A stretch of 7,643 nucleotides of DNA from Pseudonocardiaceae bacterium (GTDB lineage Bacteria > Actinomycetota > Actinomycetes > Mycobacteriales > Pseudonocardiaceae): the NCBI GenBank assembly GCA_025937115.1, contig JAICSB010000145.1, positions 1-7,643 of the forward strand. Direction: 5' to 3'. The position numbers were made by a program, and so were the translations under genes. How positions within the stretch are numbered: the first letter of the stretch is position 1; every line of letters begins with the position of its first letter. Shown here piece after piece: positions 1-5,987 of this stretch. The notes below the pieces were generated by a model that saw nothing but the letters and a program-made list of their open reading frames with translations, was not told the DNA's origin and did no database searches.

Positions 1-265
1 ACAGCCCGCCCCAGATACCGAACCGCTCATCGAAGGCCAACGCGTACTCCAGGCACTCGGCGCGGACCTCGCAGCCCGCACAAATCAGCTTCGCTTCCCG
101 GGTGGATCCACCCTTCTCGGGAAAGAACGCCTCTGGATCTGTCTGAGCGCACAGCGCGCGCTCCTGCCAGTCCTGCTCCTGTTGGTCGTGCCCGTCGAAT
201 GGCCCCCAGTCTCCCTGAAGCTCGATCCTGCCCTCCGCTGGCCAGCTGATGTCCCTCTCATCCAT
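1..265 (-). CDS. whiB2: WhiB-family Fe-S transcriptional regulator, WhiB2/WhmD-like (partial)
   Basis: This is a WhiB-like protein that binds a redox-sensitive [4Fe-4S] cluster and usually acts with the primary sigma factor; WhiB2/WhmD members control septation and cell division (family knowledge). The first 88 residues are visible. An acidic N-terminal stretch (residues 1-32) precedes the WhiB domain, which starts near DWQERALC. The cluster ligands are C39, C62, C65 and C71 (C-x22-C-x2-C-x5-C), and the turn motif GIWGG sits at 83-87. The basic C-terminal tail lies beyond the left window edge. The start chosen is ATG at 265, the first possible start in this frame; the frame is closed upstream by a stop at 320-322. 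It is preceded by AAGGG about 9 nt upstream. Its position beside fbiA/fbiB matches whiB2 (Rv3260c) next to fbiA/fbiB in M. tuberculosis, which supports the paralogue assignment. The family call is very safe; the exact paralogue is an inference. Confidence 0.93.
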   Translation of the reverse strand, partial: MDERDISWPAEGRIELQGDWGPFDGHDQQEQDWQERALCAQTDPEAFFPEKGGSTREAKLICAGCEVRAECLEYALAFDERFGIWGGL

Positions 266-287
266 GGCGGTCCGCCCTTCTCGCCAT
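258..287 (-). other. Short upstream ORF overlapping the whiB start
   Basis: A nine-codon ORF (MARRADRHG) begins at ATG 287 with the Shine-Dalgarno sequence GGAGG at 294-298, spaced 6 nt. It stops with TGA at 258-260, just inside the whiB reading frame, in a different frame from whiB. It therefore overlaps the whiB start codon (263-265) by a few bases, a layout that fits translational coupling or a leader peptide. It could also be chance in GC-rich DNA; there is no protein-level evidence. Confidence 0.35.
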
Positions 288-312
288 AGAGTTCCTCCCC
301 GGTTTCGCGCCT

Positions 313-332
313 TCCCGGGCTACCAGCCGGGA
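313..332 (-). promoter_or_regulatory. Hairpin in the whiB upstream region
   Basis: The arms TCCCGG-CT and AG-CCGGGA pair around an ACC loop with a single bulged G. It lies about 50 bp upstream of the whiB ATG and would be in the 5' untranslated region if transcription begins further upstream. I found no convincing -10/-35 pair for whiB here. Confidence 0.3.
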
Positions 333-404
333 GAATAACAACCTTGTGATTACACCTCTGTGATCGGGGATGCAAGTTCTCGGGGCTGACCCACAGCCCT
401 ACAA

Positions 405-426
405 GGCGTGTCGTAGTTGACACGCC
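405..426. promoter_or_regulatory. Perfect 8+8 bp palindrome, candidate operator in the divergent whiB/M50 region
   Basis: GGCGTGTC (405-412) and GACACGCC (419-426) are perfect reverse complements separated by GTAGTT. The right arm contains TTGACA (417-422), a consensus -35 hexamer reading toward the M50 gene, so a protein bound here would cover that element. No good -10 is visible 16-19 bp downstream, so the promoter part is weak while the palindrome is directly visible. It is a candidate site for a dimeric regulator controlling one or both divergent genes. Confidence 0.45.
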
Positions 427-512
427 GCGTAGTCATCGAGCCGCACTGGTCGCTTCCCCGGGCGACGGGCCGAGCGCCCAGTCGGTAAGAGTCAGGGGGT
501 AAGAGTAGGACT

Positions 513-1262
513 GTGCCCGCCACCGGTCTGGCTCCCAGCCCGCTGTTCCTGCTGCTGCTCGCGACGACCGTCGCCGGTGGCGCACTCGCGGCGTTGACCG
601 GCGGCACCGCCCGCACCGCCGGCATCGTGGCGCTGGTACTCGGCGGGTGGGCGGTGGCGCTGTGCCTGCATGAGTTCGGGCATGCCCTGACGGCCTACCG
701 GGGCGGCGACCGTTCGGTGCGCGCCAAGGGGTACCTCACCCTGGACATCCGGCGCTACACCGACCCGGTGATGTCGCTGCTGATGCCACTGGCGCTGCTG
801 GCGCTGGGCGGCATCCCGCTCCCGGGCGGCGCGGTGTGGATCAACCGCGCTGCACTGCGTTCGCGAGCGATTGCCTCGGCGGTGTCACTGGCCGGTCCGC
901 TGACAAATCTCGCCCTCGGTGCCGCAATCACCGTCGTGGTCGCCAGCACTGGCCTGCCGGACGGGCTAGCGGCCGGCCTGTCCTATCTCGCTCTGGTACA
1001 GATCCTCGCGTTCGTGCTCAATATCCTGCCGGTGCCGGGGCTCGACGGGTTCGGCGTTGTAGAGCCCTATCTGCCCGCCCGGGCTCGCAGGTTCGCCGGC
1101 AGCCTCGGCTGGTATGCGCCGTTGCTACTGTTCGTTTTGATCATCGGAGTGCCCGCGGTGGGAAATGCTTTGTTCGGCGCCAGCTTCGCGGTCTTCGCCG
1201 CCCTCGGTGGCGATCCGCTGACAGCGGTGGCCGGCCTCCAGGAGTTCCTCTTCTGGCGCTGA
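513..1262 (+). CDS. M50 (site-2 protease family) membrane metalloprotease
   Basis: A 249-residue multi-pass membrane protein of the M50 family, zinc proteases that cut within or next to the membrane, commonly in regulated intramembrane proteolysis. The zinc motif HEFGH lies at residues 53-57 in a hydrophobic segment. A second conserved block, LAGPLTN (126-132), and the C-terminal active-site motif N-x-LPVPGLDG (170-179, with D178 the expected third ligand) are all present. About six hydrophobic segments are visible (roughly 8-30, 35-60, 88-106, 118-145, 152-176, 197-228). There is no PDZ domain, so it belongs to the short M50 type. The start is GTG 513; the nearest purine-rich sequence (GAGTAGGA) is close, so the ribosome-binding site is weak and the start is uncertain by a few codons. 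It is divergent from whiB and separated from yihY by 95 bp. The substrate cannot be deduced. Confidence 0.9.
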   Translation: MPATGLAPSPLFLLLLATTVAGGALAALTGGTARTAGIVALVLGGWAVALCLHEFGHALTAYRGGDRSVRAKGYLTLDIRRYTDPVMSLLMPLALLALGGIPLPGGAVWINRAALRSRAIASAVSLAGPLTNLALGAAITVVVASTGLPDGLAAGLSYLALVQILAFVLNILPVPGLDGFGVVEPYLPARARRFAGSLGWYAPLLLFVLIIGVPAVGNALFGASFAVFAALGGDPLTAVAGLQEFLFWR

Positions 1263-1357
1263 CCAGCCACCGGCCGGCCAGTCAACTCGACGGCTGATCA
1301 ACGCCGGGATACCGTCAGTGTCTCGAGTGCATTATCCGGGGACGGCGAGGACGAGCG

Positions 1358-2356
1358 ATGGGTGTAACAGCTCGGCTGGACGGCTTCCAGCGGCGTCATA
1401 CCTGGTTGGGTTTCCCGTTGGCGGTGGTCTACAAGTTCGTCGACGATCAGGGTGGCTACCTTGCCGTCCTGATCACCTACTACGGTTTCGTCTCGCTGTT
1501 TCCCGGGCTGCTCTTGCTGGTCAGTGTGCTGGGCTACACGTTGCAGAGCCACCCCGCCTGGCAGCAGGCGGTGCTCGGCTCGGCGCTGCAGCAATTCCCG
1601 ATCGTCGGGCCGCAACTACAGCAGAACGTCAGCTCGATCCACGGCAGCAGCCTGGGCGTGCTCCTGGGCATCCTCGGCGCGGTCTATGGCGGCCTGGGTG
1701 TCTCGGTGGCCATCCAGACGGCGTTGAATCGGGTCTGGGCCGTGCCGCGGTTTGCCCGCCCCGACCCAGTGGTATCCCGGCTACGTGGCCTAGTGTTGTT
1801 CGTCCTGATCGGGGCAGTCGTTCTGATCACCACCGCGCTAGCCGCGGTCGGCCCGGTGGCCGCCAGCTACGGCTTCGGCTCCGGCCCCGGCATCCGTATC
1901 GCGGCGATCGCGGTCGCGATGATCGTCAACGTGGGTGCATTTCTTATCGGGTTCCGGGTCTTGACCGCGCGAGACATTCCGCTGAAGGACTTGATGCCTG
2001 GTGCGGTCGGCGCCGGGGTCGCGGTTGAGGTGCTGCAGATCGTGGGTGCGTTGTTCGTCAGCTATCAACTCAACGGCGCCTCGCAGATCTACGGCGTCTT
2101 CGGGCTGGTTCTCGGATTGTTGGCGTGGCTTTACCTCCAGGCGATCATTGTGGTGTTCTGCGCGGAGATCAACGCGGTGCGAGCGCGCCAGCTATGGCCC
2201 CGCAATTTGCTCACCCCCTTCATTGAAGATGTCGCGCTCACTCGCGCCGACCGAGCGTCCTACCGTTCGTACGTGGAGTCAGAGCGCTTCACGCCTTCCC
2301 AGCAGGTGCAGACCACGTTCGACCACCTGCCTTCGGCCAACGACAAAAAAGCCTGA
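1358..2356 (+). CDS. yihY: YihY/virulence factor BrkB family membrane protein
   Basis: A 332-residue inner-membrane protein of the YihY/BrkB family (once misnamed RNase BN), whose molecular function is unresolved. About six membrane segments fall near residues 34-60, 100-122, 145-172, 186-206, 215-240 and 248-273. Family hallmarks are the N-terminal block around YYGFVSLFPGLLL (41-53), the central segment with LNRVW (133-137), and FCAEINA (267-273), which matches the conserved G-A-E-[LI]-N-A end of the last helix. The C-terminal tail (about 290-332) is hydrophilic and presumably cytoplasmic. ATG 1358 is preceded by GAGGACGAG, an acceptable Shine-Dalgarno sequence. The stop lies only 8 bp before fbiA, so co-transcription with the F420 genes is likely, though no biochemical link to F420 is known to me. 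Confidence 0.92.
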   Translation: MGVTARLDGFQRRHTWLGFPLAVVYKFVDDQGGYLAVLITYYGFVSLFPGLLLLVSVLGYTLQSHPAWQQAVLGSALQQFPIVGPQLQQNVSSIHGSSLGVLLGILGAVYGGLGVSVAIQTALNRVWAVPRFARPDPVVSRLRGLVLFVLIGAVVLITTALAAVGPVAASYGFGSGPGIRIAAIAVAMIVNVGAFLIGFRVLTARDIPLKDLMPGAVGAGVAVEVLQIVGALFVSYQLNGASQIYGVFGLVLGLLAWLYLQAIIVVFCAEINAVRARQLWPRNLLTPFIEDVALTRADRASYRSYVESERFTPSQQVQTTFDHLPSANDKKA

Positions 2357-2364
2357 TCACTGCC

Positions 2365-3333
2365 GTGAACGTCGTGGTGCTGGTCGGCGGCGTCGGTGGC
2401 GCCCGATTCCTACTCGGGCTCAAGGCCGCGCTCGGTCTTGACGGGCCCGGCACCGCCGCGCATGACATCACCGCGGTCGTCAACACCGGCGACGACATCT
2501 GGCTGCACGGAGTGCGGATCTGCCCGGATCTGGACACCTGCATGTACACCCTCGGCGGCGGCATCGATGCCGAACGCGGCTGGGGACGTGCCGGTGAGAG
2601 CTGGGTGGTCAAAGCGGAGCTGGCGCGCTATGGGGCTGATCCGGAGTGGTTCGGGCTGGGCGATCTGGACCTGGCCACCCACCTGGTCCGCACCCGGATG
2701 CTCCAAGTCGGCTATCCGCTGTCCGCGGTGACCGCGACGCTGTGCGATCGGTGGCGCCCCGGGGTGCGGCTGCTGCCGGCCACCGATGATCGCTGCGAGA
2801 CCCACGTCGTCGTCGACGACGAGCAGGGCCGCCGCTCGATGCACTTTCAGGAGTGGTGGATCCGGCACCGCGCGCAACTGCCGGCCATCGAGTTCGTGCC
2901 GGTCGGCGCGGATACCGCCGAGCCAGCTGCCGGGGTGCTCGACGCGATCGCCGAGGCAGACGCCGTGCTGCTCGCGCCGTCGAATCCGGTGGTGTCGATC
3001 GGGAGTGTGCTGGCGGTACCGAAGATCCGGGCCGCGTTGCGCAACGCTTCCGCCCGGGTGATCGGGTTATCTCCGATCGTCGGTGGCCGCGCGGTGCGCG
3101 GGATGGCCGAGGCCTGCTTAGCCGCCATCGGTGTGCCGTGTGACGCGGGTGCCGTCGCTGCGCACTACGGAGCGCGCTGTGCGGGTGGGATCCTCGACGG
3201 GTGGCTGGTGCACACCGGGGATCGGGCGACGGTGCCCGGGATCGAGGTCCGAGAGATCCCGCTACTGATGACCGACGTTGTGGCGACCGCGGCGATGGCG
3301 CGCGCGGCCCTGGATCTCGCCCTGCGGCAGTGA
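2365..3333 (+). CDS. fbiA: Phosphoenolpyruvate (or 2-phospho-L-lactate) transferase FbiA/CofD
   Basis: Coenzyme F420 biosynthesis enzyme. It transfers the activated three-carbon phosphate moiety (enolpyruvyl-diphospho-guanosine in actinobacteria, lactyl form in archaea) from the guanylyl donor to the deazaflavin Fo, giving dehydro-F420-0 or F420-0. The 322 residues match the usual CofD length. Motifs seen are the N-terminal GGVGGAR loop (8-14), NTGDD (40-44), [10 protein letters not shown] (56-65), [10 protein letters not shown] (204-213) and SPIVGG (236-241). The GTG start at 2365 gives exactly the expected [14 protein letters not shown] beginning; there is no good Shine-Dalgarno sequence, so coupling to yihY translation 8 bp upstream is plausible. 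It overlaps fbiB by 4 bp. fbiC and fbiD, needed for Fo and the activated donor, are not in the window. Confidence 0.97.
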   Translation: MNVVVLVGGVGGARFLLGLKAALGLDGPGTAAHDITAVVNTGDDIWLHGVRICPDLDTCMYTLGGGIDAERGWGRAGESWVVKAELARYGADPEWFGLGDLDLATHLVRTRMLQVGYPLSAVTATLCDRWRPGVRLLPATDDRCETHVVVDDEQGRRSMHFQEWWIRHRAQLPAIEFVPVGADTAEPAAGVLDAIAEADAVLLAPSNPVVSIGSVLAVPKIRAALRNASARVIGLSPIVGGRAVRGMAEACLAAIGVPCDAGAVAAHYGARCAGGILDGWLVHTGDRATVPGIEVREIPLLMTDVVATAAMARAALDLALRQ

Positions 3334-4682
3334 TCGACCACGCCGCCCCGGGTGAGATCCGCATCCTGCCGGTTCGAGGACTGCCCGAGTTCCGACCCGG
3401 CGACGATCTGATCGGCGCGCTGGTCACCGCCGCGCCGTGGCTCGCCGACGGTGACGTCGTCGTGGTCACCAGCAAGGTTGTCTCGAAGGTCGAGGGACGG
3501 CTGGTCACCGTGCCGACTGATCTGTCGGAGCGGGACGCGGCACGCCGGTCGCTGGTCGCCACCGAGGCGCGACGGGTGATCGCTCGCCGTGGCCGCACGC
3601 TGATCACCGAGACCTCGCTGGGCGTGGTGCAGGCCGCGTCGGGAGTGGACTCGTCGAATGTGGCGCCCGATGAGGTCGCGCTGCTGCCGGTCGACCCAGA
3701 TGCCAGCGCCGCGCGGGTACGTCACGGGCTGGCGACGCAGCTGGGCGTCGACGTCGCCGTGGTGATCACCGACACGATGGGCCGGGCCTGGCGAGTCGGG
3801 CAGACCGACACCGCGATCGGGGCCGCCGGGTTGCGAGTGCTGCACCGCTACCTGGGCACCGTCGATCGGCACGGCAACGAGCTGACGGTCACCGAGATAG
3901 CCGTCGCCGACGAGGTGGCCGCCGCCGCCGACCTCGTCAAGGGCAAGCTGGCTGAAGTGCCGGTGGCGGTGCTGCGCGGGCTAACGTGTGACGACGACGC
4001 CAGCACCGCGGCGGACCTGATCCGCCCACTGACCGACGATCTGTTCTGGCTGGGCACCGACGAGGCGCTGGACCGGGGACGCGCGGCCGGCCGGGCGGAG
4101 GCGGTGCTGTTACGCCGTTCGGTGCGCTCGTTTCGTAGCGACCAGGTCGATCCGGAGGCGCTGCGCCGCGCCGTCGGGATCGCGCTGCGTGCGCCGGCAC
4201 CGCACCACACCAGGCCGGTGCGATTCGTCTGGCTGGCCGACCGGCAGGTCCGTCGCCGGCTGCTCGAGGCGATGAGGCAGGCGTGGCGAGCCGACTTGCG
4301 CTGCGACGGGCTGACCGAGTACCGCATCGAGCGCCGGGTACGGCGCGGCGACCTGCTGTTCGACGCACCGGAGGTGCTGGTGCCGGTCGCGGTGCCCGAC
4401 GGCGCGCACGCCTACCCCGACGCGCGCCGGCAAGCCGCCGAGGAGACGATGTTCACCGTCGCCGCAGGTGCCGCCGTACAGGGTCTGCTGGTGGCGCTGG
4501 CGGCTGAGGGGCTGGGCTCCTGCTGGGTCGGCTCGACGCTGTTCTGCCCGGACCTGGTTCGCGCCGAGCTCGCGCTGCCACCGGACTGGCGGCCGCTCGG
4601 CGCGATCGCCGTCGGTCACCCTACGCAACCGCTGCAACCGCGCCCACCGGGTGATCCGGATGATGGATTGGTACTGCGATAA
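3330..4682 (+). CDS. fbiB: FbiB: F420-0:gamma-glutamyl ligase / dehydro-F420-0 reductase
   Basis: Two-domain F420 enzyme. The N-terminal CofE domain (about 10-245) adds gamma-linked glutamates to F420-0. The C-terminal FMN-binding nitroreductase-like domain (about 255-432) reduces dehydro-F420-0 (family knowledge from mycobacterial FbiB). CofE motifs seen are [12 protein letters not shown] (47-58), [17 protein letters not shown] (94-110) and [17 protein letters not shown] (148-164). Nitroreductase features are RRSVRSF (262-268), APAPHHTRP (288-296) and GLGSCWVGS (394-402). The start is GTG 3330 inside a GTGA overlap with the fbiA stop; it gives 450 aa, close to the roughly 448 aa of the mycobacterial protein. 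A longer in-frame opening to 3201 is only an extension into fbiA. The overlap implies translational coupling and stoichiometric expression. No defect is visible in either domain. Confidence 0.97.
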   Translation: MIDHAAPGEIRILPVRGLPEFRPGDDLIGALVTAAPWLADGDVVVVTSKVVSKVEGRLVTVPTDLSERDAARRSLVATEARRVIARRGRTLITETSLGVVQAASGVDSSNVAPDEVALLPVDPDASAARVRHGLATQLGVDVAVVITDTMGRAWRVGQTDTAIGAAGLRVLHRYLGTVDRHGNELTVTEIAVADEVAAAADLVKGKLAEVPVAVLRGLTCDDDASTAADLIRPLTDDLFWLGTDEALDRGRAAGRAEAVLLRRSVRSFRSDQVDPEALRRAVGIALRAPAPHHTRPVRFVWLADRQVRRRLLEAMRQAWRADLRCDGLTEYRIERRVRRGDLLFDAPEVLVPVAVPDGAHAYPDARRQAAEETMFTVAAGAAVQGLLVALAAEGLGSCWVGSTLFCPDLVRAELALPPDWRPLGAIAVGHPTQPLQPRPPGDPDDGLVLR

Positions 4683-4691
4683 TCCACCGCG

Positions 4692-5339
4692 ATGATCACG
4701 ACCCCGAATCTCAGCGGTCCGAATGTCAACGGCCCGGATGTCAACGCTCCGAATGCCCCAGCACCGAATACCCCGGCACCGAATGCCCCAGCACCGAATG
4801 CCGCCGTGCACGCTGATGCCACGCAGACGCTGTCGCGTTGGCAACCCGGCGACCCCGGCCAGCAGGCCCTGCTCCAAGCCTTCCTCGGATTTCTGGCCGG
4901 GCGCCCGGACGCCTGCGCCCGGTCCTGCGTTCCCGGCCACCTGACGGCGTCCGCGGTGATCCTCTCGCACGACCGGACGCAGGTGCTGCTCACCCTGCAT
5001 CCTCGGGTCGGGCGCTGGGTTCAGCTCGGTGGGCACTGTGAGGAGGGGGACGCCGGACTCGCGTCGGCGGCGTTACGGGAGGCGACCGAGGAATCCGGCA
5101 TCAGTGATCTGGAGATCGATCCGCAGCCACTGCATCTGGACGTTCACCCGATCACCTGCTCGTTGGGTCTGCCCACCCGGCATTTCGACGTGCGGTTCCT
5201 GCTGCGCGCCCCGGCGGGCGCCACCCCCGTGCGTAGCTCAGAGTCCTTAGACCTAGCCTGGTGGCCGGTCAACGCCCCCCCACCCGACGTAGCAGCCTTG
5301 CTTGGCGCCCTCCGAGGATCGCCATTCGGAGCCGAATAG
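4692..5339 (+). CDS. Nudix hydrolase with a Pro/Asn-rich pentapeptide-repeat N-terminal tail
   Basis: A 215-residue Nudix protein; such enzymes hydrolyse nucleoside diphosphates linked to another group, using Mg2+ held by the Nudix-box glutamates. The box spans about residues 113-137, begins GGHCEEGD and ends REATEESGI, with E130, E133 and E134 as metal ligands. One extra residue separates the acidic position (D120) from REATEES compared with the classical G-x5-E-x7-REUxEExGU spacing. Residues 9-38 form six tandem pentapeptides of the form [GA]-P-[ND]-x-x, probably disordered. ATG 4692 lacks a clear Shine-Dalgarno sequence; a GTG at 4806 (residue 39), just after the repeats, is an alternative start that would remove the tail. 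The gene follows fbiB by 9 bp and ends just before a terminator hairpin. The substrate is unknown; a role in F420 or nucleotide housekeeping is speculation from position. Confidence 0.92.
   Translation: MITTPNLSGPNVNGPDVNAPNAPAPNTPAPNAPAPNAAVHADATQTLSRWQPGDPGQQALLQAFLGFLAGRPDACARSCVPGHLTASAVILSHDRTQVLLTLHPRVGRWVQLGGHCEEGDAGLASAALREATEESGISDLEIDPQPLHLDVHPITCSLGLPTRHFDVRFLLRAPAGATPVRSSESLDLAWWPVNAPPPDVAALLGALRGSPFGAE
4716..4805 (+). repeat. Six 15-bp tandem repeats coding for pentapeptides
   Basis: Six in-frame 15-bp units start at 4716, 4731, 4746, 4761, 4776 and 4791. They encode GPNVN, GPDVN, APNAP, APNTP, APNAP and APNAA. The core of each unit is CCGAATG or a near variant. Units 3 and 5 differ only at the third base of the first codon; the first two units form a slightly diverged pair. 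The period is a multiple of three, so copy-number change would keep the Nudix frame intact. Confidence 0.9.
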
Positions 5340-5369
5340 CCCCCAAGTTAGGCCAGGTGGGGGGTGTTT
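5340..5369 (+). terminator. Hairpin terminator after the yihY-fbiAB-nudix operon
   Basis: CCCCCA (5340-5345) pairs with TGGGGG (5358-5363), followed by GTGTTTCT. It begins one base after the Nudix stop codon. The T-tract is short, as is common in actinobacteria. A second inverted repeat, GACCGG (5374-5379) with CCGGTC (5396-5401), lies in the remaining gap and may help termination from either side, because the next gene on the right is convergent. Confidence 0.6.
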
Positions 5370-5373
5370 CTCC

Positions 5374-5401
5374 GACCGGTAAAGGGAGCCCAAACCCGGT
5401 C
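5374..5401. terminator. Second inverted repeat in the convergent intergenic gap
   Basis: Six-bp perfect arms GACCGG and CCGGTC enclose a loop that can form an inner GGG/CCC pairing. It lies between the Nudix stop and the convergent WhiB-like stop at 5453, where a bidirectional terminator would be expected. The rest of the gap to 5452 holds nothing I can recognise. Confidence 0.35.
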
Positions 5402-5452
5402 GACCAGGGCCACCCGCAGCGCGGGACCACGGAAAACGATCCAGCGGAGTGA

Positions 5453-5689
5453 TCATGCCACGGTGACGGCCACGGTGACGCTGGTGCACCGCTGGATCAC
5501 CGGGCACCCGGCGCAGACGCGCGCAGCCTTCGCCAGCCGTACCCGTACCCGTTCCCGATCGCGACACTGGAGACCGTTGCCGATCACCGGGTCGAACATG
5601 CGGTGCTTTCCGACGCACGCCGCGCCGGTCAACTGCGGGAGGTCGGTGAGGATCGCGGCCAGCAGCTTGACTGAGGCTTCACGATCCAC
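5453..5689 (-). CDS. Small truncated WhiB-like protein
   Basis: A 78-residue protein with recognisable WhiB similarity: LTGAACVGKHRMFDP (20-34) and ARVCAGCPVIQRC (56-68). It keeps the four expected Fe-S ligands C25, C59, C62 and C68 (C-x2-C-x5-C at the end) and has an additional C42. It ends ten residues after the last cysteine, so the G-[VI]-W-G-G turn and the basic DNA-contacting tail are missing. The last eight residues (VTVAVTVA) come from a 12-bp tandem duplication, which suggests erosion or replacement of the original C-terminus. The start is GTG 5689; no clear Shine-Dalgarno sequence or promoter is seen. It lies downstream of the DUF397 gene on the same strand but beyond a strong hairpin, and converges with the Nudix gene. 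It may be a cluster-binding protein without DNA binding, or a decaying gene. Confidence 0.7.
   Translation of the reverse strand: MDREASVKLLAAILTDLPQLTGAACVGKHRMFDPVIGNGLQCRDRERVRVRLAKAARVCAGCPVIQRCTSVTVAVTVA
5456..5479. repeat. 12-bp tandem duplication at the 3' end of the WhiB-like gene
   Basis: TGCCACGGTGAC (5456-5467) is followed directly by GGCCACGGTGAC (5468-5479), differing at one base. On the coding strand this gives VTVA-VTVA, immediately before the TGA stop. Confidence 0.85.
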
Positions 5690-5722
5690 GGGCCCAAGTG
5701 TTCACCCGCCGGGCCGGCGCAG

Positions 5723-5770
5723 CGAAGGGCCCCGACAGCGGCCACAGGGGGCTACTGGCGGGGCCCTTCG
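5723..5770 (-). terminator. GC-rich hairpin downstream of the XRE-DUF397 operon
   Basis: CGAAGGGCCCC (5723-5733) and GGGGCCCTTCG (5760-5770) are a perfect 11-bp inverted repeat. An inner GCCA/TGGC pairing (5741-5744 with 5756-5759) extends the structure. It starts 6 bp after the DUF397 stop on the minus strand. There is no U-tract, typical of many actinobacterial terminators. It fills most of the 87-bp gap before the WhiB-like gene. Confidence 0.7.
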
Positions 5771-5776
5771 GTTGAT

Positions 5777-5977
5777 CTAGTAGTCGAACTTCCCGGATTT
5801 CACGCCGGCGACGAACGCAGCGAACTCGGTCGCGGTGAACGTCAGGTGTCCACCGTCCGGGTGCTTCGAATCCCGGACGGCACGGCCACCGTTGGGCAGG
5901 TCGGCGACTTCAACGCAGTTGTTACCGGCTCCGCTCCAGCTAGACTTACTCCATCTCACGTCGCTGAGATCTTGCAT
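5777..5977 (-). CDS. DUF397 domain protein (Scr2-like partner of the XRE regulator)
   Basis: A 66-residue protein that is a complete DUF397 domain: W9-S-K-S-S-W, NNCVEVA (19-25), the VRDSK block (34-38) and the C-terminal FAAFVAGVKSGKFD (52-65). In Streptomyces, proteins of this family are encoded beside WhiJ/Scr1-type XRE regulators and act with them in control of development and antibiotic production; the Scr1/Scr2 pair was reported to behave like a toxin-antitoxin pair. ATG 5977 is preceded at 6 nt by a strong AGGAGA (5984-5989) that overlaps the stop codon of the XRE gene. The two genes are 10 bp apart, so they are co-transcribed and probably translationally coupled. A hairpin terminator follows. 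The biochemical role of the domain is unknown. Confidence 0.95.
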   Translation of the reverse strand: MQDLSDVRWSKSSWSGAGNNCVEVADLPNGGRAVRDSKHPDGGHLTFTATEFAAFVAGVKSGKFDY

Positions 5978-5987
5978 ATGGGGTCTC

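Noticed and set aside
85..423. 112-aa leftward frame overlapping whiB
   Set aside because: The WhiB domain with all cysteines and GIWGG is in another frame of the same strand, so this frame is a shadow.
1263..1357. Possible separate promoter for yihY around TTATCC
   Set aside because: The candidate -10 has no matching -35 at the right spacing, so I did not annotate it.
3201..3329. N-terminal extension of FbiB inside fbiA
   Set aside because: The extension reads Arg/Gly/Asp-rich noise; the GTG at 3330 in a GTGA overlap gives the family length and start.
2609..3607. Long leftward Arg/Ser-rich frame opposite fbiA/fbiB
   Set aside because: Low-complexity composition typical of antisense frames in GC-rich genes; strong homology evidence lies on the plus strand.
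4746..4805. Possible CRISPR-like or non-coding repeat array
   Set aside because: The units are contiguous without spacers, 15 bp long and in frame with the Nudix gene, so this is a coding tandem repeat.
4616..4993. Leftward frame with F-G-A-G-A-like pentads resembling genuine pentapeptide-repeat proteins
   Set aside because: It is the other reverse frame of the same minisatellite. Nothing outside the repeat resembles that family, and the Nudix frame explains the sequence.
4110..5036. Long leftward open frame with repeated Ile-Arg-containing pentads
   Set aside because: It is the complement of fbiB and the Nudix repeat region. The repeats are simply the reverse reading of the 15-bp units, and fbiB and Nudix are clearly the true frames.
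5340..5452. Possible tRNA or phage attachment site between the conserved block and the cassette
   Set aside because: I could not fold a cloverleaf or find a matching direct repeat at the other side of the cassette in this window; only terminator-type inverted repeats are seen.
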